Below are positions 26,881 to 34,402 of a stretch of DNA of 64,000 nucleotides, piece after piece (positions within the stretch are counted from its first letter, which is position 1; each line of letters begins with the position of its first letter). The notes under the pieces were generated by a model. It did no database searches. It had not been told where the DNA came from and saw only the letters and a program-made list of their open reading frames with translations. The translations under genes and the position numbers were made by a program. The stretch comes from Pelobacter seleniigenes DSM 18267. Lineage in GTDB: Bacteria > Desulfobacterota > Desulfuromonadia > Desulfuromonadales > Geopsychrobacteraceae. The stretch is from positions 322,501 to 386,500 of the forward strand of contig NZ_JOMG01000002.1 of the NCBI RefSeq assembly GCF_000711225.1, read 5' to 3'.

Positions 26881-27862
26881 TCGCACCGGCTTGCTCTGGA
26901 TTATCGGCCTGCTGCTGGTGCCGCTGGGCGCTATCGCCATGTCACTGAGCGCCGGCAGTATGGATATGTCCTGGGCGCAGCTGTTCCACCTGCTCCAGCA
27001 GGGGCCGGGGTCCTCGGTCGGTCAGGCTGTGCTTTGGAAAATCCGCATCCCGCGCACCTTACTGGCCGGGCTGGTCGGTGCCGCGTTGAGCCTGTCCGGG
27101 GTCACCTTTCAGGCGGTGCTGCGCAATCCGCTGGCCGACCCTTACCTGCTCGGGGTGTCGGGTGGTGCGGCACTGGGCGCGGTCGCCGCCCTGACCATCG
27201 GCATCAACTCCGCTCTGCTGGTCTCTCTGGCCGCTTTCGGCGGTGCCTTAACGGCGCTGGCCATCGTTTACCTGGTGGCCAGGGCCCATACCTGCTCGTC
27301 CCACACCCTGATTCTGTCCGGGGTCATGGTCGGCAGTGTGGCCGCAGCCCTGCTGCTGTTCCTGCTCTGGCGGGCACCAACCGAAGCGACCCGCCAAGCC
27401 ATCTTCTGGCTGGCCGGCAACCTGTCCCTGGCCGATCCCGGTTGGCTGGGCTGGGGCTGGCTCTGGGTGCTGATCTGTTTCATCCTGCTCTGGAGTCAGG
27501 CGGTCAATCTGGACCTGCTCACCCAGGGGGAAGAAACCGCCGCTGATCTGGGCCTGGCGGTCGGACGGACCCGCCTGATTCTGTTCGCCCTGGCCGGGGC
27601 ACTGACCGCCTGCGCCGTGGCCCTGGCCGGGCTGGTCGGTTTTGTCGGCCTGGTGGTCCCCCACATCTGCCGCCTGCTCTGGGGGCCGGCCCACCGCCTG
27701 CTGCTCCCACTTGCCGCCCTGTTCGGCGCCTGCTTCCTGATGGTCGCCGACGCCATTGCCCGCAGCCTCTATGCGCCCGCGGAAATGCCGGTCGGGGTCG
27801 TGACCGCCCTGCTCGGGGCACCGTTCTTCCTGCTTCTGCTTCGGCGGCGAGGCGGCCTATGA
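26864..27862 (+). CDS. btuC: Cobalamin ABC transporter permease (FecCD family)
   Basis: This 332-residue inner-membrane protein has about ten helices and the FecCD signatures WKIRIPRTLLAGLVGAALSLSGVTFQAVLRNPLADPYLLG-like early on and LVGFVGLVVPHICRLLWGPAHRLLLP later. It forms the channel for the BtuF-delivered substrate. It overlaps both neighbours (17 bases with btuF, four with the ATPase gene), so all three are translationally coupled. Base composition is high in GC and matches its neighbours. Confidence 0.94.
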   Translation: MRRPTDRTGLLWIIGLLLVPLGAIAMSLSAGSMDMSWAQLFHLLQQGPGSSVGQAVLWKIRIPRTLLAGLVGAALSLSGVTFQAVLRNPLADPYLLGVSGGAALGAVAALTIGINSALLVSLAAFGGALTALAIVYLVARAHTCSSHTLILSGVMVGSVAAALLLFLLWRAPTEATRQAIFWLAGNLSLADPGWLGWGWLWVLICFILLWSQAVNLDLLTQGEETAADLGLAVGRTRLILFALAGALTACAVALAGLVGFVGLVVPHICRLLWGPAHRLLLPLAALFGACFLMVADAIARSLYAPAEMPVGVVTALLGAPFFLLLLRRRGGL

Positions 27863-29124
27863 TCACCGTCAAAAACCTGAGCTTCAGTTTCGGTCACCGG
27901 CAGCTGTTCAGCGGGCTCGATTTTACTGTCCAACGCGGCGAACTGATCTCCATTCTCGGCCCCAACGGCTGCGGTAAATCGACCCTGCTCCGGTTGCTGC
28001 GCGGCAGCCTGCCGCCCGTTTCCGGCGAGATCTGCTGGCACGGTGTGTCCTGCCGCCAGATCGGCCCCAGGGAGATGTCGCGGCGCGTCGCGGTGGTCCC
28101 GCAATCGACGCGAATCGATTTCCCCTACCGGGTGCGGGACATGGTGGCGATGGGTCGCTATCCTCATCGTCGGTCGCTGCTGAGTTTCAGCAGTACCGCC
28201 GACCGCGAAGCAATCCGCCATGCCCTGGTGGTCACCGACATTCTCGCCCTGGCCGACCGTCCGGTCACCGAACTCAGCGGCGGTGAGTTGCAACGCGTCC
28301 TGTTTGCCCGAGCCCTGGCCCAGCAGGCCGAGGTGCTGTTCCTGGACGAAGCGACCAGTCACCTCGATATCGATCACCGCCTGGAGCTGAGCGAATTACT
28401 GATCCGCCTTAACCGCGAACAAGGGGTCACAATTGTCCAGATCAGTCACGACCTCGACCTGGCCGCAGCCGTCTCCGGGCGCATCCTGCTCCTCAGCGAA
28501 CACGGGGAGATCTTCGGCTTCGACACTCCGGCGCGAATCATCACCCCGGAAAACCTGCAGCGGGCGTTCCGGGTGGAAGTTCGGATCGCCGAAAACCCTC
28601 TGACAGGTGCCCCCCAGGTGCTCCCTTTACTCAACACGGCGGCAGTCCAGCTTGGCGGCCTGAAAGCCCATTTATTCTGCGGCGGAGGCAGCGGCAAAAG
28701 TCTGCTGCGCAAACTCCATCTGGCCAAAGCCACGGTATCGACCGGCCCCTTGAATCAGGGCGACTCCGATGAAGAAGTCGCTACCGCACTGGACAGTGCC
28801 GTTGTTTACGAAGTGCCTTTCCAACCCTTTTCCAACCAAGCCGTCACCGCCACCCGGCAATCCCTTGCCCAGGTGGATGTCATTATTATCGCCACAATCT
28901 GGTGGGGAAACGGCAACCTCCCCTGCCTCGACCTCGCCGCCGAAGCCCTGCAGCAAGGCACCCCGGTTTATTTATTGAATCCGACGAGAAAGCAGGATTT
29001 TACAGCAGGCAAAGCCTGGGAAAAGCTACAGGCGTTGCAACAGGCGGGAGCCGTGGTTGTGCCCAACGAGGAACAGTTGATGAGCAGGTTGGCGGGATGG
29101 ATGAAAGCTTCTTCTCAATCATAA
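27859..29124 (+). CDS. btuD: Cobalamin ABC transporter ATPase with extra C-terminal domain
   Basis: Residues 1 to about 245 are a FepC/BtuD-type ATPase: Walker A GPNGCGKST, Q-loop VVPQSTRID, signature LSGGELQRVLFARALAQ, Walker B VLFLDEATSHLD and the H-loop ISHD. Residues about 250-421 form an added domain starting near PQVLPLLNTAAVQLGGLKAH. It contains a second glycine-rich loop (LFCGGGSGKSLLRK), GPLNQGDSDEEVATAL and VDVIIIATIWWGNGNLPCLDLAAEAL. The added part looks like a small nucleotide-binding Rossmann-type domain. Ordinary BtuD is about 250 residues. The extension may sense or modify a nucleotide or corrinoid; its role is unknown. Confidence 0.92.
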   Translation: MITVKNLSFSFGHRQLFSGLDFTVQRGELISILGPNGCGKSTLLRLLRGSLPPVSGEICWHGVSCRQIGPREMSRRVAVVPQSTRIDFPYRVRDMVAMGRYPHRRSLLSFSSTADREAIRHALVVTDILALADRPVTELSGGELQRVLFARALAQQAEVLFLDEATSHLDIDHRLELSELLIRLNREQGVTIVQISHDLDLAAAVSGRILLLSEHGEIFGFDTPARIITPENLQRAFRVEVRIAENPLTGAPQVLPLLNTAAVQLGGLKAHLFCGGGSGKSLLRKLHLAKATVSTGPLNQGDSDEEVATALDSAVVYEVPFQPFSNQAVTATRQSLAQVDVIIIATIWWGNGNLPCLDLAAEALQQGTPVYLLNPTRKQDFTAGKAWEKLQALQQAGAVVVPNEEQLMSRLAGWMKASSQS

Positions 29125-29399
29125 ATTGACGTTTATAAAGTCTGACTCTAATAAAAGCTTACTTACTGCAAACTGGTTTTTGATGAGCACGATAAGTTAG
29201 CAATTTTTTGGTTCGGTTAAGCCCTTCCTCAATGGAAAATTTATCTGAATCCTGACAATAAATTGGGAGATAATTTATCGTATGTCAGTTCCATCCATTT
29301 AGAATCCAGGATAGAACGGCAAACACTGGAAGTGAGGATTGGATATGATCCTTAACCGAATCGCCCATCAATTAGAAACGGAGCAATACAAAAATTTCC

Positions 29400-30539
29400 T
29401 TATTGATTGTCGCTTGTCAAATTGCTGAAAAAAATTTTAATCTCATCCGCCAACAAATGAGGTTGTTCCATTGCAGCAAAATGTCCGCCTGTCTCCAGCT
29501 CTGTCCAACGTTGTATATTGAAACCCTTTTCAATATACGACCGCGGTGGGGTAGGTAATTCTTTCGGGAATTTTGCAAACGCGACTGGTACCTCAACAAA
29601 ATCGTTTGCACCAAAGACTAGTGGCATCTGACTGTTTTCGTTATAAATACGAATGGACGAATGAATCGTCTGTGTAATCCAATAAAGTGTCACATTTGCA
29701 AGCAATTCATCTTTTGAGAACGTATTCTCGATATGACCGTTACTGTCGCTCCAACTATTAAACTTTTCTATTATCCATGCACACAATCCAATGGGTGAGT
29801 CATTAAGACCATAGGATAATGTCATTGGTTTTGAGCTATGCTGTTGCGCATAAGCGCCCTCTGTAGAGGACCAGTGACTTGCATATTGCTGATATTGCAG
29901 CACTTCTTCTGGCAACTTTTCATCTTGCCCAAGGAACGGCCTATACGAATCAGAAATGTAGTTGAGGTGCAGCCCGACTACGTTTTCCGGGTGCTTTAGC
30001 GAAAGCCAGGTACTGATACCCGCACCGATGTCTCCGCCCTGTGCCCCATATTTTGCATAACCCAATTTATTCATCAGTTTATGCCATAGCTCTGCAACAA
30101 AGGCACTGTTACAGCCGCGCTGGGTACCTTTATCGGAAAAACCAAATCCGATTACAGAGGGAATGACTAAATCAAAAGAAATACTATCATCGCTGGCAAG
30201 TAAAGGGATGAGCTTCATCATTTCCAAGAAAGAGCCTGGCCAACCATGGGTAATTATTAACGGTAGAGAGTTATCTCTTTTACTTTTGATGTGCAGGAAA
30301 TGAACCTTATAGCCATCAATATCCATAATAAAGTTTGGATATGAATTGACTTCCTCCTCCACTTTCCGCCAGTCGAAAGTATGGCACCAATAATCAGCGA
30401 TCTCTTTCATATATAAAAGATTAGCCCCATACGTCCATCCTGAATCTGTTATTTCATCAGGCCAACGAGTATTTTTGACGCGATCTATTAAGTCGTCGAG
30501 TATTCGCTGTGGTGTATTGAGAAAAAAAGGCTGGACCAT
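29400..30539 (-). CDS. Epoxide hydrolase (EHN family alpha/beta hydrolase)
   Basis: This 379-residue protein has the N-terminal EHN segment (RILDDLIDRVKNTRWPDEI, then YMKEIADYWCHTFDWRKVEEE) and the alpha/beta-hydrolase core. The oxyanion HGWPGS motif is present, the nucleophile is probably the aspartate in AQGGDIGAG, and the catalytic histidine in ELETGGHFAAMEQP. The family hydrolyses epoxides to diols; the substrate is not known here. The coding sequence is clearly AT-richer than the flanking btu genes, suggesting horizontal acquisition. No signal peptide, so cytoplasmic. ATG 30539 is only weakly supported by a GAGAGGAG upstream. Confidence 0.9.
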   Translation of the reverse strand: MVQPFFLNTPQRILDDLIDRVKNTRWPDEITDSGWTYGANLLYMKEIADYWCHTFDWRKVEEEVNSYPNFIMDIDGYKVHFLHIKSKRDNSLPLIITHGWPGSFLEMMKLIPLLASDDSISFDLVIPSVIGFGFSDKGTQRGCNSAFVAELWHKLMNKLGYAKYGAQGGDIGAGISTWLSLKHPENVVGLHLNYISDSYRPFLGQDEKLPEEVLQYQQYASHWSSTEGAYAQQHSSKPMTLSYGLNDSPIGLCAWIIEKFNSWSDSNGHIENTFSKDELLANVTLYWITQTIHSSIRIYNENSQMPLVFGANDFVEVPVAFAKFPKELPTPPRSYIEKGFNIQRWTELETGGHFAAMEQPHLLADEIKIFFSNLTSDNQ

Positions 30540-30643
30540 GGCATGCGCTCCTCTCTGTGTGTGGAAATATTTCTACCTCCTTTCTACACCTGACATAGAG
30601 GTTCCTCACACAGTTGACTATACTCTCTAACAGTTCTTGTGCA

Positions 30644-31078
30644 TCATGCCCTTTCGGATGCCCCTTGTTCGCGCCGCATAAGATCCAGTGCATTTTTCAA
30701 TCGGTCGGCCAAATCCTGATCGTGGCGTGACAGCGCCCCCTCGATTCCCAAACGGGCTTTTTCAATAAAATTGATGCGCGTCGTGTCGGTAGCCATCTCT
30801 GCTGGCTGCGGCCCTGCCGCTACCGCGACCTTCATTGTCATCCCCAAGAAGGGTGAACTTTCATCTAAGGACATTTTGCCGCTGCGAATTTGGTTGTTCA
30901 TCCAATCGAACAGGCCCTGGCGTGTCATGCTGGTGAAATCTACCTGTTTGCCGGTGGCGTTTTCGGCACTGACAGCAGCCAGTTTGGCCGCAAACGACGT
31001 TGCCTTGGCACTTGCCGCGGTGGGGGGTTGTGCGCGCTGGCTGGCATAAGGATGCGTGGTCTCTGTACTGATCTTCAT
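30644..31078 (-). CDS. Hypothetical protein, 144 residues
   Basis: I do not recognise a family. The protein starts MKISTETTHPYASQRAQPP, has a low-complexity Ala/Ser/Thr-rich first 45 residues, and then a conserved-looking core (MTRQGLFDWMNNQIRSGKMS, then FLGMTMKVA). It ends with a charged helix (IEKARLGIEGALSRHDQDLADRLKNAL). There is no signal peptide or membrane segment. The layout resembles small proteins with a disordered N-terminus, such as secretion substrates or flagellar-type accessory proteins, but that is speculation. ATG 31078 has GGAG about eight bases upstream. The neighbours are accessory genes of different base composition. Confidence 0.6.
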   Translation of the reverse strand: MKISTETTHPYASQRAQPPTAASAKATSFAAKLAAVSAENATGKQVDFTSMTRQGLFDWMNNQIRSGKMSLDESSPFLGMTMKVAVAAGPQPAEMATDTTRINFIEKARLGIEGALSRHDQDLADRLKNALDLMRREQGASERA

Positions 31079-31249
31079 AGAATTCGTCTCCCGGCTCCTA
31101 AGCCCATACAGAAATCACCTGATACTCATCGGCAATAACTTCACATAAATAAAAGAAAATTTCACAATATCTCTCAAAGGCCGCGCTCAGCGTGATGTTT
31201 TTTCCACCAGAAAGCCAATATAGGAAAAAAAACGCCTGCTGCTTGCCCT

Positions 31250-31759
31250 TCAGTATTCCCACTTTTGATACTCTTCATGTTCATATTTCATTGTTTCATA
31301 CAACCAAACCATGCGGTCCAAGTACCAACTTTTTCCAAGGTAGGCCAACGCAGTGCCAAGGATTGCACCCCAAACGGAATAGTAGACAATGGCCCAAATC
31401 GCCAGCGCCATACCGATGGAAGAAATTGTATTGAGAATGCCAATCAAGGGGGTTTTATGAATCTCTGGAATGTCAACCTGATCTCTATTGAGATAAACTC
31501 TCTCGCCCAATACAGATTTTGAGGCCCAATTCTTAGTGGATTTAGGCTTATTGAAAAACACAGGATTAAAAAACATCCAGAGAATGGACACGATTCCTGG
31601 GACTAAACACCACCAGCCGATCCAAACGCGACTCCAAAATCCGATCACAATCAAGGGAAGGACGGAATATCTTGTCCAGACACTCCACGGATTGGAATGT
31701 TTCATCCAATTCTCGTCGGTCAAACGGAAGGCCTTTGCTACTGTTCGTTCTAGAGTCAT
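31250..31759 (-). CDS. Small membrane protein, probably DUF6653-like
   Basis: The 169-residue protein has a polar start (LERTVAKAFRLTDENWMKHSNPWSVWTRY), then hydrophobic segments near residues 32-70 (VLPLIVIGFWSRVWIGWWCL and onward) and near 105-140 (IGILNTISSIGMALAIWAIV, then GAILGTALAYLGKSWYLDR), giving roughly four helices in two pairs. The DENWMKHSNPWSVWTR opening fits what I remember of DUF6653 membrane proteins, but I am not certain. Function unknown. Its ATG overlaps the stop of the alpha/beta-hydrolase gene by four bases, so it is the last gene of the TetR-led operon. Confidence 0.75.
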   Translation of the reverse strand: MTLERTVAKAFRLTDENWMKHSNPWSVWTRYSVLPLIVIGFWSRVWIGWWCLVPGIVSILWMFFNPVFFNKPKSTKNWASKSVLGERVYLNRDQVDIPEIHKTPLIGILNTISSIGMALAIWAIVYYSVWGAILGTALAYLGKSWYLDRMVWLYETMKYEHEEYQKWEY

Positions 31760-32556
31760 ACGGTCTCTCTCTCGCTGGATGTGTGAAAACAGCTGACCGT
31801 GCGAAGAAACATTTCCGGGTCATCATGAAAGGCAACATGTTCTGCAAAGGGAATATTCACAAGACGCACTTTCTTCCCCAAGCCACGAAGCCTCTCCATA
31901 CTTTCGAGTGAAGTCAGGGGATCCTTTTCACCACGGATGGCCAGTATTTCATTGTCTATTTGCTTCATCAGTGCTCCTGGGTGGCCAGCACTGCTCAAAT
32001 CCGTCCACATCGCTACAACAGCCTTGGAAAATTCGTCGAAGTCAGGCTCTGGATTAAGACGCATATAACTTTCATAGCTCAAAGGAAACGCTTGCTTCCA
32101 GATATCTCCGCGCATGCCGGAAAGCATGGCCCATGCCGGGTCATTTTTACTCATCTCCCACCTTGCCCCGACGGTGATTATGTTACCAAGCCTTGGATCC
32201 TTTCTAGTGGCATAGCGGTAGGAGGTGATGCCACCATCACTGAATCCGAAGAGATTGAATGCCGAAAGTTCAAGGGAATCGATGATCTGTGCGAGATCAT
32301 CCGCCAGCAGCTGATAGGAAAGTTTTGCCGCCCCCAGGCTCGATTTTCCGTGTCCGCGACTGTCTATACCGATAAGTTTGAATTTGTGCGTCAAAGCCGG
32401 AGCAATTGTATTGAAGTCTTCAATAGTTCCAAAGCCGCCATGCAGCATGATCAATAATGGCAGCTCCGGATTTCCTTTTTCCTCAACGTATATTTGGGCA
32501 GCGCCGCAAGACACGTAGCGACCGGATGTATGGTCAAACATATTTTCAGTGGTCAT
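31756..32556 (-). CDS. Alpha/beta hydrolase
   Basis: This 266-residue hydrolase has the oxyanion-loop motif LIMLHGGFGTIEDFN, the first acid segment LIGIDSRGHGKSS, the nucleophile elbow FNLFGFSDGGI (serine in GFSDGG) and the terminal histidine in FAEHVAFHDDPEM. It is related to esterases and C-C bond hydrolases; the substrate is unknown. In-frame ATGs at 32610 and 32586 lie further upstream, but ATG 32556 follows GGAGAGGA at ten bases and is the best start. The gene lies 37 bases after the dehydrogenase gene and overlaps the membrane-protein gene, consistent with one operon. Confidence 0.85.
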   Translation of the reverse strand: MTTENMFDHTSGRYVSCGAAQIYVEEKGNPELPLLIMLHGGFGTIEDFNTIAPALTHKFKLIGIDSRGHGKSSLGAAKLSYQLLADDLAQIIDSLELSAFNLFGFSDGGITSYRYATRKDPRLGNIITVGARWEMSKNDPAWAMLSGMRGDIWKQAFPLSYESYMRLNPEPDFDEFSKAVVAMWTDLSSAGHPGALMKQIDNEILAIRGEKDPLTSLESMERLRGLGKKVRLVNIPFAEHVAFHDDPEMFLRTVSCFHTSSERETV

Positions 32557-32593
32557 CTGACGATAGTCCTCTCCTGAGACAGTCATGCTGGAA

Positions 32594-33436
32594 TCAGCGC
32601 AGAAAATCATCTTTGCTGTATTCAGGATCCGGATAGGTATAAAAACCCTGCCCGGACTTAACGCCCAGTTTCCCCTGTTTTACATAGTGCTGGAAAAAAC
32701 CGATCCCTGGCAACCGGAGCGGGTTTTTCCTGGCGCGAACTTTTGTCACCTCAAGGGCCGTGTCGAGGCCGATAGCGTCAAGCATACCGAACGGACCAAT
32801 CGGCATGCCGGTATTTCCCATCCACGCCCGGTCAACATCTTCAGCGTCTACCACCCCCCTGATAACCAGCTCAACGGACTTGTCCATGATCGCATTGAGA
32901 ATATTGTTATACACATAGGCGCTATGTTCCTTGTGAAGGACCAGAGGGATCAGCCCGATGGCCTTGGTAAAATCGGACAGCAGAAGAGGAATATCATGGT
33001 CGGTCTGATTGTGCGGCATGATATCCACAATATTGGCGCCACGCATGGGCGCATGAAAATGGTAGGCGCAGAACCGGTGTCGCAACCGCATCTTTTTGCT
33101 GAACTTTGACGGCAGCAGATCTGACGTATTGGAGCAGATGACCATGCGTTCGTTGTCGAAATAATCTTCAATCCAGGCCAGCACGGTCCGCTTAATGTTC
33201 ATGTTCTCCGTGACCGATTCGATGATTAAATCAGGATTTTTCGAAAGCGCCCGTCTGTCAGAACGATAAAAAACCGCATTGTTGCCGCTATACGGCTCAA
33301 TGACGTTTTGTGCGCCCCTCAGTTGTTCTTGTGAGTTGTCGTACAACTCGACATAAAATCCATGCATTGCTATCTGCGCGGCGATCTGTCTCCCCATGGT
33401 TCCAGCGCCAACGATGAGTATTTTGTGGAAAGTCAT
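32594..33436 (-). CDS. 3-hydroxyacyl-CoA dehydrogenase family oxidoreductase
   Basis: The 280-residue protein has the N-terminal NAD-binding fold (ILIVGAGTMGRQIAAQIAMHG), the acid ending beta-2 (VELYDNS), the LIIESVTENMNIKR and ICSNTSDLLPSKFS stretches, the catalytic histidine region HRFCAYHFHAPMRGANIVDIMP and the C-terminal helical domain with GNTGMPIGPFGMLDAIGLDT. It should oxidise a 3-hydroxyacyl compound with NAD. Length is that of monofunctional enzymes such as butanoyl-pathway Hbd. It lies 12 bases after tetR and is therefore probably controlled by that repressor. Confidence 0.88.
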   Translation of the reverse strand: MTFHKILIVGAGTMGRQIAAQIAMHGFYVELYDNSQEQLRGAQNVIEPYSGNNAVFYRSDRRALSKNPDLIIESVTENMNIKRTVLAWIEDYFDNERMVICSNTSDLLPSKFSKKMRLRHRFCAYHFHAPMRGANIVDIMPHNQTDHDIPLLLSDFTKAIGLIPLVLHKEHSAYVYNNILNAIMDKSVELVIRGVVDAEDVDRAWMGNTGMPIGPFGMLDAIGLDTALEVTKVRARKNPLRLPGIGFFQHYVKQGKLGVKSGQGFYTYPDPEYSKDDFLR

Positions 33437-33448
33437 TTTCTTCTTTGC

Positions 33449-34015
33449 CTATTGAAAGATCCCATATAGAAACTGGTGCACGGTGCGGTCAATCAGGCTT
33501 TGGTTTAATTCAGCGTAGCCATTGAGGGCTATGCCGATATAGGTATTGGTCATGCCCAGAAAAGTTGCGGCATAGGCCTGATGTTGCCCTTCCATCTTTT
33601 TGTTTTGCCCTGTGGCAGCGACAAAAACCTTTTCCAAAAATTCCTGCTGCCTGAGGCTAAAACCCAGGGCGGCATCAAATGCCTCGCTGTGTGCCGGGGC
33701 AAACCACAGGGACAGCTGCAAGCGGTAAAACTCCGGATTTTTCCCGGCAAAATCAAAATATGCCGAAACAACCCGGCTAAGTCGTTCCTGCAAGTTCCCG
33801 TCTATTGCGGTCGCTTCTTCAAGAAGCTGAAACAGATCGCTGAATCGGGATTCCAGCAAAGCCAACAATAAGCCTTTTTTACTGCCGAAATAATGATACA
33901 GGGTGGGCTTGGTGACTTCCGCCGCGGCCACAATACGCTGCACCCCGACCGCGTCATATCCGTGCTGGGCAAATAGTTCAAGAGCGACTGATAGTATTTT
34001 GGTTTGATTATTCAT
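33449..34015 (-). CDS. TetR family transcriptional regulator
   Basis: This 188-residue repressor has the N-terminal helix-turn-helix (ILSVALELFAQHGYDAVGVQRIVAAAEVTKPTLYHYFGSK-type, residues about 6-50) and a ligand-binding helical domain. It is the first gene of the minus-strand operon. The near-consensus promoter in front carries a palindrome in its spacer, so self-repression is likely. The ligand may be an acyl-CoA or an aromatic or lipid compound, given the downstream dehydrogenase and hydrolase; this is inference. ATG 34015 follows GGGAACT. Confidence 0.92.
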   Translation of the reverse strand: MNNQTKILSVALELFAQHGYDAVGVQRIVAAAEVTKPTLYHYFGSKKGLLLALLESRFSDLFQLLEEATAIDGNLQERLSRVVSAYFDFAGKNPEFYRLQLSLWFAPAHSEAFDAALGFSLRQQEFLEKVFVAATGQNKKMEGQHQAYAATFLGMTNTYIGIALNGYAELNQSLIDRTVHQFLYGIFQ

Positions 34016-34051
34016 AGTTCCCGTATTTCAGTGAGCAGATGATTTCTTTGT

Positions 34052-34080
34052 ACTATACCGACCGGTAAGTATAGTGTCAA
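34052..34080 (-). promoter_or_regulatory. Promoter of the tetR operon with embedded operator
   Basis: On the minus strand, TTGACA (34075-34080), a 17-base spacer and TATAGT (34052-34057) form an almost ideal sigma-70 promoter. The spacer and both boxes are covered by the dyad ACTATAC-N10-GTATAGT (34052-34075), whose centre reads ACCGACCGGTA on the plus strand. A TetR dimer bound here would block RNA polymerase. The tetR ATG lies 37 bases further on. Confidence 0.8.
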
Positions 34081-34162
34081 GAACGATCTGTCCGTCGTCA
34101 AAATCCAAAAAGGGGGCGGATATCTGGAATGGGCACTCGTTTAAGAGTCGATAGCAGCAAAA

Positions 34163-34276
34163 CCGGGACTGTCCCCGCACGGGGGCTGTCCCAGGTCTTT
34201 GCGGTGCGAACCGCGACAGTTTCATGGCTCGCAAACTCTTGGGACAGCCCCCGATGACCCTGGGGACAGTCCCGAG
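34163..34276. repeat. GGGACTGTCCC-type nested inverted repeat
   Basis: CGGGACTGTCCCC and GGGGGCTGTCCCA (34164-34194) occur again in inverted order as TGGGACAGCCCCC and GGGGACAGTCCCG (34240-34274). Each unit is itself palindromic (GGGACTGTCCC). The 45-base middle contains GCGGTGCGAACCGC, another dyad. Such GGGACTGTCCCC blocks are familiar in Geobacter and Pelobacter genomes, where they often flank REP-type Y1 transposase genes; no transposase is present here, so it would be a non-autonomous copy. Confidence 0.8.
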
Positions 34277-34402
34277 TTTACTGCGAAGTTGCTTAACCTA
34301 GCGTCATTTCAGTGTATTCCTAATATTCCCGGCCAGATCAGTCCTTGCGTGGGCCGCAACCTCAGCAGCGGCCCACAGCGACCGTGCTTGTTCAGTAGCT
34401 GC

